DNA from: Roseibaca sp. Y0-43
GTDB lineage: Bacteria > Pseudomonadota > Alphaproteobacteria > Rhodobacterales > Rhodobacteraceae
Assembly (NCBI RefSeq): GCF_020667835.1
Contig: NZ_JAFMPR010000001.1
Coordinates: forward strand, 310,001-374,000
Length of the DNA stretch: 64,000 bases
Direction: 5' to 3'
A program made the position numbers and the translations under genes. Positions 33,796 to 43,618 of the stretch are shown here, piece after piece (position 1 is the stretch's first letter; every line of letters starts with the position of its first letter). The notes under the pieces are model-generated. The model was not told where the DNA came from. It saw nothing but the letters and a program-made list of their open reading frames with translations, and did no database searches.

Positions 33796-35439
33796 TTATT
33801 GCAAGATGCGGCCATCCAGTTCGGGCGCGAAGGGTTCGTTGGCCGACAGGTAGCGCGCAAGAACCTCTGCGAGGTCGATGGCGGTGTCATAGCCATTCAC
33901 ACCCTGTTCGCGCAGCATGGAATAGCCATCGCCGCCACCGGCCATGAAGTTGTTGGTCACAAGCCCATACATGGCGGCGGGGTCGATGGGTTCCCAAGCC
34001 TCGCCATTGCGGACCTCGACATCCGACACGCGGCCCGCGCCAGAGGCGACGGATGGGTCGAGTTTGAAGCGCAGACCCGCGACCTGCGGGAAACGCCCTG
34101 CGCCGTTCTCGATGTCGCCGACGCCATGTTCCAGCGCCGCGACAAGGGCCGCGCCGGGCAGTTCCAGCGTGTAGAGCGTGTTCTGGAAGGGTAGAACCGT
34201 CAGCACATCGCCGAGCGTCGCCGTGCCTGCGCCGATGGATGCGCGCAAACCGCCGCCATTTGCCAGCGCGATGGTGATACCGCGATCGGCCACCTCTGCC
34301 AGCATGGCGTCGGTGACGGTATTGCCCATTTCGCATTCGCGGGCGCGACAGTTTTCACGCGCGCCGTCGATGGGGGCGGCAAGCTCTGCCACGGGCGCGC
34401 GGACCAGCCGCTCGATGGGTTCGGACAAGGGAGCGATCAGCGCCTCGATATCCTCGGCGGGGGCGAAGCTTGCGTCCAGCAGAACCGTGTCGCCGCTGGC
34501 CGAGACCACCGCGCCATCTTCGGCGAAGTCGAGCTGCAATTCGCCGAGATAGCGCGAGAAGGCAAAAGCCTGCACGATGGGCACGGCACGCCCGCTGGGG
34601 CTGGCAACGAGCGTTGCATATTCGACCGCGCCCTCTTCGGTGTTGGACATGCGGGTGTGGCTGTGCCCGCCGATGATGGCCGAAATCCCGTCCACCGCAG
34701 CGGCGATTTCCTGGTCGCGGTTATAGCCGACATGGCTGAGCAGAAGGATCTTGCTGATACCATCGGCCTGCATGGCCGCGATGGCGCCTTGCAGATACTC
34801 GATTTCATCGGCGAAGCTGACATCGGGGCCGGGCGAGGACAGGATAACGGTGTCGGGCGTGGTCACGCCCAGAATGCCGATGCGCTCGCCGTTCTTCTCG
34901 ATCACGACCTGCGGCTGGATGCGGCCCGCCAGCGGGCTGCCGTCTGCCACGGTGATATTGCCCGACACGACCGGGAAATTCGCCTCCGCGATCATTTCGG
35001 CCAAGCTTTCTGGCCCGCGGTTGAATTCGTGGTTGCCCACGCCCATCGCGTCGAAGCCGATGGCGTTCATCATCTGCACCTCGGCCTTGCCGCCATAGGT
35101 GGTGTAGTAAAGCGTGCCCTGGCTTTGGTCGCCCGCGTCCAGCGTCAGGACCGGGCGGCCCGCGCCCTCATGCGCGGCGCGGCGGTCGCGGATCGCGGTC
35201 GCCAGACGGGCAGAGCCGCCGAAACAATTGCCTTCGGCCGAATCGTCGTCCGAGCAGGTCGAGTTATACTTGCTGATCTCGCTGATGCGGCTGTGCATGT
35301 CGTTGATATGCAGCACCGTCAGCGAAAAGCCCGACTGGGCGCGCGCGCTGCGCATGGTGAAGCTGCCTGCGCCGGTCAGTGCCAGCGTGGCCCCGGCCAA
35401 GCTGAGAAAGCCGCGGCGGTTCAGATGAGTGTCGGTCAT
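33796..35439 (-). CDS. Tat-exported 5'-nucleotidase / 2',3'-cyclic phosphodiesterase-type metallophosphatase
   Basis: A 547-residue secreted metallophosphoesterase. The amino terminus has a twin-arginine signal (NRRGFLSLAG, then a hydrophobic run ending near ARAQS). The catalytic metal sites are VLHINDMHSR, TLDAGDQSQG, VGNHEFNRG, LLSHVGYNRD and IGGHSHTRM. The C-terminal 5'-nucleotidase substrate domain follows (ITIALANGGGLRASI, TNNFMAGGGDGYSML). It probably degrades extracellular nucleotides to recover phosphate and nucleosides. It stands alone. Confidence 0.92.
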   Translation of the reverse strand: MTDTHLNRRGFLSLAGATLALTGAGSFTMRSARAQSGFSLTVLHINDMHSRISEISKYNSTCSDDDSAEGNCFGGSARLATAIRDRRAAHEGAGRPVLTLDAGDQSQGTLYYTTYGGKAEVQMMNAIGFDAMGVGNHEFNRGPESLAEMIAEANFPVVSGNITVADGSPLAGRIQPQVVIEKNGERIGILGVTTPDTVILSSPGPDVSFADEIEYLQGAIAAMQADGISKILLLSHVGYNRDQEIAAAVDGISAIIGGHSHTRMSNTEEGAVEYATLVASPSGRAVPIVQAFAFSRYLGELQLDFAEDGAVVSASGDTVLLDASFAPAEDIEALIAPLSEPIERLVRAPVAELAAPIDGARENCRARECEMGNTVTDAMLAEVADRGITIALANGGGLRASIGAGTATLGDVLTVLPFQNTLYTLELPGAALVAALEHGVGDIENGAGRFPQVAGLRFKLDPSVASGAGRVSDVEVRNGEAWEPIDPAAMYGLVTNNFMAGGGDGYSMLREQGVNGYDTAIDLAEVLARYLSANEPFAPELDGRILQ

Positions 35440-35578
35440 GGTCGCATCCCCGTTGGTGGCCGCGCGGTGGCGGCGGACAAGTGACGGCGTGCCAAGCTTC
35501 TGTAACGACTTGATGACGCCGGTGCAGGATCAGCTTACCCATGCCCCCCCGCTTGGCAATAGTCTTGCGTGGCTGACG

Positions 35579-36460
35579 TTACTGCGCGGCCAGAACTGCC
35601 TGACAAGCGCGCGGCAAATCGGCCATCGTATACTCGCGCGGGTGGCGGCGGCGCTCGGGCGGCGGGGCGTTCGGGTCGCGCGGGGGCGGGTTCAGGTAAT
35701 CCGTCACCCACCATTCCAGTGTTTCGTCGCACCCGTTGCCGCCCTTGGACAGTTCCGCCACCGTGGGCGTCTGGGTTTCACAGCCGCGCGCGCCGCGCGG
35801 GCATTTCAGGCGCACATGGAAGTGGTAATTATGGCCCGCCGCGGGCCGGATTTTCTGAAGCCAGGCGGTATCGGCGGCGCGCGCGGTTTTGCACATCTCC
35901 AGCTTCACGGCGGCGGCGACGAAAATGCGATCCACGCGCGGGTCAGAGGCCGCCGCGCGCATGATGTTGTAATGCGACCGGGTCCAGTTGCCGTTCACGC
36001 GGCGCTGATCCTCTGTGCGCACGGAAATGGAGCTGAGGCTTTCGCGCTCGGCCACGCTCAGGTTCAGACGGCTGGGCGGCAGCATCCAGATATCCACGTC
36101 CAGCCCGATCTGGTGGCTGGCATGGCCAGAGGTCATGGGCCCGCCGCGCGGTTGGCTTATATCGCCGATATACAAGCCCGCCCAGCCGTGGCGCGTTGCC
36201 TCGCGGCTGAGATCCTGCACATATTCCATCAGCGTGGGGTGGCCCCAGTTCCGGTTGCGCGACAAACGCATGGCTTGCCATGTCGGCCCGGTTTCCGGCA
36301 GGCGCACCAAACCCGCGCCACAGCCGTTGGAGTAGCTGCCGATGGGTTCCGGTGGCTGCAACGACCCATAGGCATGGGCCCCGAACAACTGGTTGGCAAG
36401 CTGTTGTGCGTGGGCGGGGGCGGCAAGAAGCAGCGCAAGGGCGATCAGGATGGGGCGCAT
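35579..36460 (-). CDS. mepA: Penicillin-insensitive murein endopeptidase (MepA)
   Basis: A 293-residue periplasmic LAS-type zinc endopeptidase that cuts peptidoglycan cross-links. It has a signal peptide (MRPILIALALLLAAPAHAQ). The zinc site blocks are GGPMTSGHASHQIGLDVDIW and AAGHNYHFHVRLKCP. MRPILI was chosen since it gives a clean signal sequence; the same frame is open much further upstream but there it is the shadow of the MFS gene. Its start overlaps the MFS gene end by 16 bp, so they are transcribed together. Confidence 0.92.
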   Translation of the reverse strand: MRPILIALALLLAAPAHAQQLANQLFGAHAYGSLQPPEPIGSYSNGCGAGLVRLPETGPTWQAMRLSRNRNWGHPTLMEYVQDLSREATRHGWAGLYIGDISQPRGGPMTSGHASHQIGLDVDIWMLPPSRLNLSVAERESLSSISVRTEDQRRVNGNWTRSHYNIMRAAASDPRVDRIFVAAAVKLEMCKTARAADTAWLQKIRPAAGHNYHFHVRLKCPRGARGCETQTPTVAELSKGGNGCDETLEWWVTDYLNPPPRDPNAPPPERRRHPREYTMADLPRACQAVLAAQ

Positions 36461-37797
36461 CGGAATTCGGGCTCTCCGTCTGGGTCCACGAAGGTTAGCA
36501 GCACAAGCCCCGCCACGAAAAGCACAATCAACGGGGTCACGCCCATGCGCTGGCTGTCGGTCAGGGTTGTGACCGCCGCCACCAGCGCGGGCGCAAGGAA
36601 CGCCAGCGCCTTGCCGGACAGTGCGTATAGGCCGAAGCCCTCGGTCATGCGCGCGGGGTCGGCTTGGCGCACCATCATCGTGCGAGAGGCCGATTGCAGG
36701 CTGCCGCCCCCTGCCCCGATCAGCGCGCCGCAGATGTAGAAGGTGATGTCGGGCAAGCTTGACCCGTCGGCGACCGGCACGAAGACCGCCATGCTGCGAT
36801 CCGTGCCCACGATGATGACGCAGACCGCCATCAACAGGGCCACACAGCCGATGATGACGGGTTTCGGGCCGAAGCGCGAATCCAGCTTGCCCGCCAGCCA
36901 GCAGGCCACGGCGCCCACGGCAGCGGCGAGGATGCCGAACACCCCGATTTGCACAATGGACCAGCCCAGCACTCCCGCCGCATAGATGCCGCCGAACGCG
37001 TAAATGCCGTTCAGCGCATCGCGATACAGAAGCGAGGCTCCCAGATAGGCGAAAAGGCTTTTGCGTTTGGGCAAGGCGCGCAGGCTTTGTCCCAACTCCG
37101 CCAAGGCGCGGCGCACCGCGCCGGTGGTGCGCTGGGCCGTGGCCTTGATGGGCACCCACAGGAAGAACGGGATGACAAAGACCAGATACCACAGCGCCGT
37201 GAAGGGGCCGACAAGGCGCGTGCCTTCGCGCGCGGCGGCGTCCAGTCCGAAAGCGGGCGGCAGGCCGATCAGGGTCACGCCTTGGTCATTCTCGGCCAGA
37301 AACAGCAGCATGACAACAAGCGAGACCAAGCCGCCCACATAGCCCAGCGCCCAACCGGTGCCAGAAATCTGGCCAAGATCGTCGCGCGTGCCCAGATCGG
37401 GCAAGGTCGCATTGGTAAAGACGATGCCGAATTCCAGCCCGACAAGCCCCACCGCGAAGGCCAGCAAGATTAGCCAGATCGTTCCGGTATCGGCGGCGGG
37501 GACCGCAAACCAGAGCGCCGCCGCGCCCGCGACATAGAAGGCCGACCAGACCAGCAGCCAGACGCGGCGATTGCCCGAACTGTCAGCGATTGCGCCCATG
37601 ACCGGCGCAGAAAACGCGATGACCAGGCCCGACAGCGCCAGCATCCAGCCCCAAAGCGCTTGCCCCGTCACCGGGTCGGGCGCGACGGCAGAGGCGAAAT
37701 AGGGCGCGAAGATAAAGGTCAGTAGCAGCGTGTTATAGGGCTGGTTCGCCCAGTCAAAGGCCCACCAGCCCCAAATGCGTTTGCGCGGCGATGTCAT
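36445..37797 (-). CDS. UMF1-type MFS transporter
   Basis: A 450-residue membrane protein with about twelve helices, of the UMF1/Atg22-like branch of the major facilitator superfamily. It opens with IWGWWAFDWANQPYNTLLLTFIFAPYF, a family feature, and has LEFGIVFTNATLPDL. Substrates of bacterial members are not known. It precedes mepA with an overlap, which might mean a role in export or recovery of cell-wall pieces, but that is only inference. Confidence 0.82.
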   Translation of the reverse strand: MTSPRKRIWGWWAFDWANQPYNTLLLTFIFAPYFASAVAPDPVTGQALWGWMLALSGLVIAFSAPVMGAIADSSGNRRVWLLVWSAFYVAGAAALWFAVPAADTGTIWLILLAFAVGLVGLEFGIVFTNATLPDLGTRDDLGQISGTGWALGYVGGLVSLVVMLLFLAENDQGVTLIGLPPAFGLDAAAREGTRLVGPFTALWYLVFVIPFFLWVPIKATAQRTTGAVRRALAELGQSLRALPKRKSLFAYLGASLLYRDALNGIYAFGGIYAAGVLGWSIVQIGVFGILAAAVGAVACWLAGKLDSRFGPKPVIIGCVALLMAVCVIIVGTDRSMAVFVPVADGSSLPDITFYICGALIGAGGGSLQSASRTMMVRQADPARMTEGFGLYALSGKALAFLAPALVAAVTTLTDSQRMGVTPLIVLFVAGLVLLTFVDPDGEPEFRCAPS

Positions 37798-37858
37798 GGC
37801 GGGCCTTTCCGATCTGTGCCGCGCCAGTTAGCCAGCGCCAAGCCGCGCTGGCAAGCCG

Positions 37859-38221
37859 TTAGCTAGGGTTGCGCAAGCGCAGATCGGCGGAATCGCCCTG
37901 GCCCTGGTCCGACACGAAGCGCAGGGTCGACCCGTTGCGCAGCACAAGCTGGCAATTATACGGATCGCCCGACTCGCCGAATTCCAGCGTGCGGCAGAAA
38001 TAACCGTTGCGCCATTCCCAGCGCCCGCCAACCTGCATCCCGAAGCCGCGACCGCGAATTTCGCCCTGTGGCAGAACTTGCAGGCGCACGCCGAAGCGGG
38101 TCAACTCGCGACCCTCGACAAGGGCGCGGAAATTGCGTTCGTCCCGGACGGGTTGAAACTCTGCCAGCGCGGGCATGGCTGTTGCGAAAAGCGCGGCAGT
38201 GGCGATTGCGAAACGTGTCAT
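37859..38221 (-). CDS. Exported protein of unknown function (120 aa), often annotated after its dapB neighbour
   Basis: A 120-residue protein with a clean signal peptide (MTRFAIATAALFATAMPALA) and a small basic, aromatic-rich domain (FRALVEGRELTRFGVRLQVLP and WEWRNGYFCRTLEF, GDPYNCQLVL), with two cysteines that may form a disulfide. It is read in the same direction as dapB, 127 bp after it. I do not recognise a named family; any label of dihydrodipicolinate reductase would be wrong, since it has no such motifs. Confidence 0.72.
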   Translation of the reverse strand: MTRFAIATAALFATAMPALAEFQPVRDERNFRALVEGRELTRFGVRLQVLPQGEIRGRGFGMQVGGRWEWRNGYFCRTLEFGESGDPYNCQLVLRNGSTLRFVSDQGQGDSADLRLRNPS

Positions 38222-38348
38222 GGCAACCTCTTGCGATGTGGCTGTCAGGGTTACGGATGCAAGATAGAAATGGTTTCGCACAGATGTAGGTTTTTCGCGC
38301 GCATGGGCAAGAAGCTGCCCAAACGCCAGCCGTCTGCCCGGTGCCCCG

Positions 38349-39158
38349 TCAGCTTTTGCCCAGGCCCAGCACGTCCAGCATGGAATATTCGCCCGGTGCG
38401 CGACCCTCCAGCCACATGGCCGCACGCACGGCACCCCGCGCGAACAGCGCGCGGTCAGAGGCCACATGGCGCAGCGTCACGCGCTCGCCCGGTCCGGCAA
38501 AGATCACGTCATGCTCGCCAATGAAATCACCGCCGCGAATGGCGTGAAAGCCGATCGCCCCTTCGCGCCGCGCGCCCGTAATGCCGTCACGGCCCCGGTC
38601 GGCCACGTCCGACAGGTTCACACCCCGGCCTTGGGCCACGGCCTCGCCCAGCATCAGGGCGGTGCCAGAGGGCGCATCGACCTTGTGGCGATGATGCGCC
38701 TCGACAATTTCGACATCGAACTCTTCGCCCAGCGCGGCGGCGACTTGCCGCGCCAGCGTAACCAGCAGGTTGACCCCAAGGCTCATATTGCCCGCGCGCA
38801 CGATGTGGCCGCGCGTGCCGATTTCGGCCAAGGCCGCAAGGTCGTCATCGTCAAAGCCGGTTGTGCCGATGACATGCGCCACACCCGCGTCGGCGGCACG
38901 CCGCGCAAGCGCGACAGTCGCGGCGGGGGCGGTGAAGTCGATGATGACATCGCTGGCCGCCAGCGCCGCATCAATATCGTCGGTCACGACGAGATCACGC
39001 GCGGCCCCGCCCATCATCCGGCCCAGATCCTGGCCGATCCAGTCATGCCCCGCACGCTCGACCGCTGCCGACAGGCTTGCCCCGGACGCCGCGTCGATCT
39101 CGCGCACCAGCATTTGGCCCATTCGCCCCGACACACCGAAAACCGCGATCTTGCGCAT
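38349..39158 (-). CDS. dapB: 4-hydroxy-tetrahydrodipicolinate reductase
   Basis: A 269-residue NAD(P)H-dependent enzyme of lysine and diaminopimelate synthesis. The nucleotide fold is [14 protein letters not shown] at the start. Then come [16 protein letters not shown] and the signature [20 protein letters not shown], with the catalytic His pair and Lys. Size is normal. Its product enters cell-wall synthesis. The start lies about 100 bp from the divergent rbfA. Confidence 0.96.
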   Translation of the reverse strand: MRKIAVFGVSGRMGQMLVREIDAASGASLSAAVERAGHDWIGQDLGRMMGGAARDLVVTDDIDAALAASDVIIDFTAPAATVALARRAADAGVAHVIGTTGFDDDDLAALAEIGTRGHIVRAGNMSLGVNLLVTLARQVAAALGEEFDVEIVEAHHRHKVDAPSGTALMLGEAVAQGRGVNLSDVADRGRDGITGARREGAIGFHAIRGGDFIGEHDVIFAGPGERVTLRHVASDRALFARGAVRAAMWLEGRAPGEYSMLDVLGLGKS

Positions 39159-39261
39159 GATCTGACCCTTTTCCTTGTGACTGTGTCAGCCACATAGCCA
39201 AATGCCGCCAACTTGGCAAAGGCTCGTTGCGCGAGGGCCGGGTTTGGCCTAAACCAAACCC

Positions 39262-39684
39262 ATGTCGAACCGTCGTTTTTCCAATGCCTCCGGCCCGTCG
39301 CAACGCCAGTTGCGCGTGGGCGAATTGCTGCGCCGTACGCTGGCCGATGTGCTGGCCCGTGGCGATGTCCATGACCCCGAGCTGAACCGCATCCCGATTA
39401 CCGTCAGCGAGGTGCGCGCCTCGCCCGACCTGAAAATCGCGACGGCCTATGTCATGCCCTTGGGCGGGCGCGATCAGGACAGTGCGCTGGCGGCGCTGCG
39501 GCGCAACAAGGCGGAACTGCGCCACCTTGTCAGCCGCGAGATGACCCTGAAATACGCGCCCGACCTGCGCTTCAAGCTGGACGAGACCTTCGACCGCATG
39601 GACGAAACGCGCCGCCTGCTGAATGACGAGGCCGTGCAGCGCGACCTTGCAAGCGGCGATGAGCCTGATGGCACGGATCGCTAA
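39262..39684 (+). CDS. rbfA: Ribosome-binding factor A
   Basis: A 140-residue KH-like domain protein that binds the 30S subunit and helps process 16S rRNA, needed in the cold. [23 protein letters not shown] and [22 protein letters not shown] are characteristic. The end of the gene overlaps the next gene by 26 bp. truB follows two genes on, matching the rbfA-truB neighbourhood known in many bacteria. Confidence 0.93.
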   Translation: MSNRRFSNASGPSQRQLRVGELLRRTLADVLARGDVHDPELNRIPITVSEVRASPDLKIATAYVMPLGGRDQDSALAALRRNKAELRHLVSREMTLKYAPDLRFKLDETFDRMDETRRLLNDEAVQRDLASGDEPDGTDR

Positions 39685-40414
39685 AGCCCTTGCAGCGGGC
39701 CTGTTCTGGGCGCTGCCCGCGCAGGCCGACTGCACCCGGACCGACTATCTTGACCAGCGGTTCACCACCTGCGAGGTGCAGGCGGGCGACGATCTGCGCC
39801 TGTTCCTGCGCGGGCCGGACGGGCTGACCTATGGCAATTTCGCCGCCGTGGACGCCGCCTTGGCACCCGAAGGCAAGCAATTGGCGTTTGCCATGAATGG
39901 CGGCATGTATCATGCCGACCGCGCGCCTGTGGGCCTGCTGATAGAAAACCGCGAGGAACAGGCCCGGTTGATCCTGTCGGAAGGGCCGGGCAATTTCGGC
40001 CTGCTGCCCAATGGCGTGTTCTGCGTGGAAGAAACCCGCTTGACGGTCATTGAAAGCCGCGCCTTCGCCAATGCGCGCCCCGCCTGCCGCTACGCCACGC
40101 AATCGGGGCCGATGCTAGTCATCGACGGGGACTATCACCCGCGTTTCGTCGAGAGCTCCGACTCGCGTCTGATCCGCAACGGCGTGGGTGTAACCGCCGA
40201 TGGGCAGCGCGCGGTTTTCGTCATCTCCGACAGCGCCGTGAACCTGTGGGAATTCGCCCGCTTTTTCCGCGACCATCTGGGGCTGCCGCAGGCGCTTTAT
40301 ATCGACGGGCGGGTATCGCGGCTGCATGCGCCGGAACTTGGGCGCTCGGATTGGGGGCTGCCGCTGGGTCCGATCATCGGCAAGGTTGTTGACGCGCCTG
40401 CGCCCAACCAGTAG
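39659..40414 (+). CDS. Secreted phosphodiester glycosidase (NAGPA-type) protein
   Basis: A 251-residue exported protein with a signal sequence ([20 protein letters not shown], then AQA). The mature part matches the phosphodiester glycosidase domain (formerly DUF2233/NAGPA). [23 protein letters not shown] is the conserved opening, [11 protein letters not shown] is a middle block, and [11 protein letters not shown] lies near the end. Such domains split sugar-phosphate diesters; the substrate is unknown. Two ATG codons three residues apart could be the start. It overlaps rbfA by 26 bp. Confidence 0.82.
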   Translation: MSLMARIAKALAAGLFWALPAQADCTRTDYLDQRFTTCEVQAGDDLRLFLRGPDGLTYGNFAAVDAALAPEGKQLAFAMNGGMYHADRAPVGLLIENREEQARLILSEGPGNFGLLPNGVFCVEETRLTVIESRAFANARPACRYATQSGPMLVIDGDYHPRFVESSDSRLIRNGVGVTADGQRAVFVISDSAVNLWEFARFFRDHLGLPQALYIDGRVSRLHAPELGRSDWGLPLGPIIGKVVDAPAPNQ

Positions 40415-40448
40415 CAGCACCGCCCTGAACGTGTTGCAAGAGGACATC

Positions 40449-41357
40449 ATGGGACGCAAGCGCAAGGGTCGCGCCATTTCGGGCTGGCTGGTGGTGGACA
40501 AACCGGCGGGTGTCACCTCGACCGCGGTGGTCAACAAGGTGCGCTGGGCGCTTCAGGCGCAAAAAGCGGGCCATGCGGGCACGCTCGACCCGGCGGCGAC
40601 AGGTGTTCTGGCTGTCGCCTTGGGCGAGGCCACGAAAACCGTGCCCTATATCACCGACGCCTTGAAAGCCTACCGTTTCCGCGTGCGCTTGGGTCAATCC
40701 ACTACCACCGACGATGCCGAAGGCGAGGTGATCGAAACCTCTGACCTGCGCCCTACCGATGCCGAGATCGACGCCGCCCTCGCCGCCTTTCGGGGCGAGA
40801 TCATGCAGGTTCCGCCGCAGTTTTCCGCCGTCAAGGTCGAGGGCGAGCGCGCCTATGACATCGCCCGCGCGGGCGACGAGATGGATCTGGCCGCGCGCCC
40901 CTTGTGGGTCGAAAAGCTGGAAATCGTCGTGCGCCCTGACGCGGACCATGTCGATCTGGACATGGTCTGTGGCAAGGGTGGCTATGTGCGGTCCATCGCC
41001 CGCGATCTGGGCGCAAGCTTAGGCTGCCTCGGCCATGTCGCATGGCTGCGGCGCGAATGGTCCGGTCCGTTCGATGCCGAGGACGGCCTGAGCCTGGAGC
41101 AAATCGACGCCCTCGCGCATAGCCCCGAGCTGGACAGCCACATCCTGCCGCTAGAGGTCGGTTTGGCCGATCTGCCCGAACTGCCCGCAACGCCCGACGG
41201 CGCAGCACGCCTGCGCAACGGCAATCCCGGCATGGTGCTGGCCGCTGGCGTGGAATATGGCACCGCAGCCTGGGCCAGCCTTGACGGCAAAGCCATTGCC
41301 GTCGGCCGCTACAAGGCGGGCGAGTTGCACCCCAGCCGCGTGTTCAACCGCGACTGA
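40449..41357 (+). CDS. truB: tRNA pseudouridine(55) synthase
   Basis: A 302-residue enzyme that makes pseudouridine at position 55 of tRNA. The catalytic Asp lies in [15 protein letters not shown]. Also present are [18 protein letters not shown] near the start and [11 protein letters not shown]-like and [20 protein letters not shown] sequences later. [13 protein letters not shown] was chosen as start. The stop shares one base with the next start (TGATGG), so the next gene is coupled. Confidence 0.95.
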   Translation: MGRKRKGRAISGWLVVDKPAGVTSTAVVNKVRWALQAQKAGHAGTLDPAATGVLAVALGEATKTVPYITDALKAYRFRVRLGQSTTTDDAEGEVIETSDLRPTDAEIDAALAAFRGEIMQVPPQFSAVKVEGERAYDIARAGDEMDLAARPLWVEKLEIVVRPDADHVDLDMVCGKGGYVRSIARDLGASLGCLGHVAWLRREWSGPFDAEDGLSLEQIDALAHSPELDSHILPLEVGLADLPELPATPDGAARLRNGNPGMVLAAGVEYGTAAWASLDGKAIAVGRYKAGELHPSRVFNRD

Positions 41358-41878
41358 TGGACATGTCGGGCCTGATAACCCGCAGCCATGTGAAGGGCGA
41401 CGCGCCCTCGGTCGCGGTCTATTCGCCCTGCGAGCAATACCGCTACCTGCTGACGCGCGAATGGGCGCCCGACCTTGGCCGCGCGCTGTTCATCATGCTG
41501 AACCCCTCGACCGCGACAGAGGTGCAGAACGACCCCACGGTCGAACGCTGCGAACGCCGCGCCCGCGCTTTGGGGTTTGGCGCGTTCCGGGTGTGCAACA
41601 TCTTCGCCTTTCGCGCGACCGATCCGCGCGTGATGCGTGCCGCCCCGGACCCGGTCGGGCCAGCCAATGACGCGGCCATTCTGGACAGCCTGCCATGGGG
41701 CGACCGGGTGATCTGCGCCTGGGGCACGCATGGGGCGCATCTGGGGCGCGGCGCGCAGGTCGAGGCGCTGCTGCGCGCCACCGGCACGCCGCTGTTCCAC
41801 TTGGGGCTGAGCAAAGCGGGTCACCCGAAACACCCTTTGTATATCGGCTACGCAGTTCAGCCAGAGGCGTGGACCTGA
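41357..41878 (+). CDS. DUF1643 family protein
   Basis: A 173-residue protein of the DUF1643 family. RALFIMLNPSTATEVQNDPTVERCERRARALGFG and VCNIFAFRATDPR are the hallmark. HLGLSKAGHPKHPLYIGY is near the end. The function of the family is unknown. It starts within the truB stop codon (one-base overlap) and is followed by an M20 amidohydrolase 23 bp on, so it belongs to the truB operon. Confidence 0.85.
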   Translation: MDMSGLITRSHVKGDAPSVAVYSPCEQYRYLLTREWAPDLGRALFIMLNPSTATEVQNDPTVERCERRARALGFGAFRVCNIFAFRATDPRVMRAAPDPVGPANDAAILDSLPWGDRVICAWGTHGAHLGRGAQVEALLRATGTPLFHLGLSKAGHPKHPLYIGYAVQPEAWT

Positions 41879-41901
41879 CCCCTCTGGACAGGCGCAGCGG
41901 G

Positions 41902-43020
41902 ATGACCGATGCATGGAACATGACCCAAGACCTGATCGCCCTGCGCCACGCCCTGCACCGCCAGCCCGAGATTTCGGGGGCAGAGGCCGACACCGCCCGC
42001 CTGATCGCCGACCGGCTACGCGCAACTGCACCGGATGACCTGATAACCGGCCTTGGCGGGCACGGCGTGGCCGCCGTCTATGACAGTGGCACCCCCGGCC
42101 CGAGCGTGCTGTTCCGGGCAGAGCTGGACGCGCTGCCGATTTCTGAAACTTCTGGCGTGGTCCATGCGTCCGAGCGCCCCGGCATGGCGCACCTGTGCGG
42201 CCATGACGGGCATATGGCCATCCTGATGGGGCTGGCCGGCACCCGGCCCAAATGCGGGCGGATGATGCTGCTGTTCCAGCCTGCCGAAGAAACCGGCACA
42301 GGCGCGCGAGCCGTGCTGGCGGACCCTGCCTTTGCGCCCCTGCGGCCCGATTACGCCTTTGCGCTGCATAACATGCCGGGCATGGCGCTGGGGTCCGTCG
42401 CGGTCGCGCCCGGCCCGGCCAGTTGCGCATCGGTGGGCTGGCGGCTCACAATCGCGGGGCGCGAGGCCCATGCCGCCTTTCCGGAAACAGGTCTTTCGCC
42501 CGCGCCCTTCCTCGCGCGCCTGACCGACCATCTGGCCACCCTTCCAAAGGGGGCGGAAGGTGCGATGGCAACACTCTGCCACCTGAACATGGGCGCGGCC
42601 ACCTTCGGCATCGCGCCGGGGCAGGCGGTGGCGCATGTCACCCTGCGTGCGATCTCGGATAGTGGGCTGACGGCGTTGGAGCGCGCGTTGCGCGATTGGG
42701 TTGCCGCGCAGTCAGAGGGGCTGCGGATAGACATAACCCGGCACGACCATTTCAACGCCACGCTGAACGATGTGGACGCAGTGGCCCACACCACGGCGGC
42801 GCGCGCGGCGTTGGGTCTGGCCGAAGGCGATTTCACTTTCCCCATGCGGCCGTCAGAGGATTTTGGTGCATTCAGCGCATATGCCAAATGCGCACTGTTC
42901 TTCCTTGGCGCGGGCGAGGCCCAGCCTGCCCTGCATGACCCGGCCTATGATTTCCCCGACGCCCTGATCGCCCCCGGTGTGGCCCTGTTCCGCACCATCT
43001 TGGCCCGTGTCACGGCATGA
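41902..43020 (+). CDS. M20-family amidohydrolase (hippurate hydrolase / IAA-amino-acid hydrolase type)
   Basis: A 372-residue zinc amidohydrolase. The metal-binding blocks are LFRAELDALPI, MAHLCGHDGHMAILMGLA, LFQPAEETGTGARAVL, YAFALHNMPGM, and a late DFTFPMRPSEDFG region. These enzymes cut amide bonds of N-acyl amino acids or related compounds; the natural substrate is not set by sequence. MTDAWNMTQDLIALRHALH was taken as start. It overlaps the end of the convergent pabC-like gene by 11 bp. Confidence 0.86.
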   Translation: MTDAWNMTQDLIALRHALHRQPEISGAEADTARLIADRLRATAPDDLITGLGGHGVAAVYDSGTPGPSVLFRAELDALPISETSGVVHASERPGMAHLCGHDGHMAILMGLAGTRPKCGRMMLLFQPAEETGTGARAVLADPAFAPLRPDYAFALHNMPGMALGSVAVAPGPASCASVGWRLTIAGREAHAAFPETGLSPAPFLARLTDHLATLPKGAEGAMATLCHLNMGAATFGIAPGQAVAHVTLRAISDSGLTALERALRDWVAAQSEGLRIDITRHDHFNATLNDVDAVAHTTAARAALGLAEGDFTFPMRPSEDFGAFSAYAKCALFFLGAGEAQPALHDPAYDFPDALIAPGVALFRTILARVTA

Positions 43021-43618
43021 AGCGCGCGGGGGCCAAGCCCCGCAACGCGTTGCCCAGCCACAGGCGCACATGCGGCAAGTCAGGGGCCAGAAGCACCTCT
43101 TCCGGGCAGGCAAGCGACGCGCGCAGCACCCCCGGCAGCAGGCCCGATGACAGGGGTGGCGTACGCATCCCGGCACCTCGGTCGAAAAAGACCGTGGTGA
43201 TGGTGCCGTCGCAGACCTCGTCCCGCTCGTTCAGCAAGATGAGTTCGTCCAGCCCGTCGGGCAGCGCCGCGCGCGCGGCGTCGTAACCATGGCGCTGGCT
43301 GGATTTCAGCCGCAGCCACGGATCGTCCGACGACAGCCGCTGATCGGCCAGCCCCACGCGCCACTCGTCCAGCGCGGGCGGCAGCGGGTGCGCCTCTTGC
43401 CGGATCACACCCTCGGCGTCGAGCGTCAGGCGCAAGCGCGCGGGGTCATCCGGCCCGGCAAAGGCGAACTGGGGCACAGACCAGCCCAACATGGCCGCCC
43501 CGGATTGCAAGCGCGCACGGTGCAGCCCCTCGTGCCGCAGCGCGCGCCCGTCCCAATAGCCGGTCTCGATCAGGGTCAGGCCACGCGGCCAAGATCTGTC
43601 GCGAAACGGGTTTTCCAA
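43010..43618 (-). CDS. pabC: Aminotransferase class IV / 4-amino-4-deoxychorismate lyase-like protein
   Basis: A 202-residue PLP protein of the class IV aminotransferase fold. It has LTLIETGYWDGRALRHEGLHRARL at the start, LKSSQRHGYDAARAAL with the PLP Lys, and the PLP-cup LLNERDEVCDGTITTVFFDRG. It follows pabB and would release pyruvate to give 4-aminobenzoate for folate. I set the start at TTG (LENPFRDRS), because GGAGGAGG lies just before it; an ATG five codons upstream overlaps this site. The gene overlaps the pabB end by about 43 bp. Confidence 0.8.
   Translation of the reverse strand: MENPFRDRSWPRGLTLIETGYWDGRALRHEGLHRARLQSGAAMLGWSVPQFAFAGPDDPARLRLTLDAEGVIRQEAHPLPPALDEWRVGLADQRLSSDDPWLRLKSSQRHGYDAARAALPDGLDELILLNERDEVCDGTITTVFFDRGAGMRTPPLSSGLLPGVLRASLACPEEVLLAPDLPHVRLWLGNALRGLAPARFMP

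Noticed and set aside
35579-37192. A 537-codon form of MepA starting inside the MFS gene
   Set aside because: The extra part is a shadow of the MFS gene; a proper signal peptide begins at 36460.
37859-38221. Label as dihydrodipicolinate reductase
   Set aside because: The real dapB is the next gene; this protein has a signal peptide and none of the enzyme's motifs.
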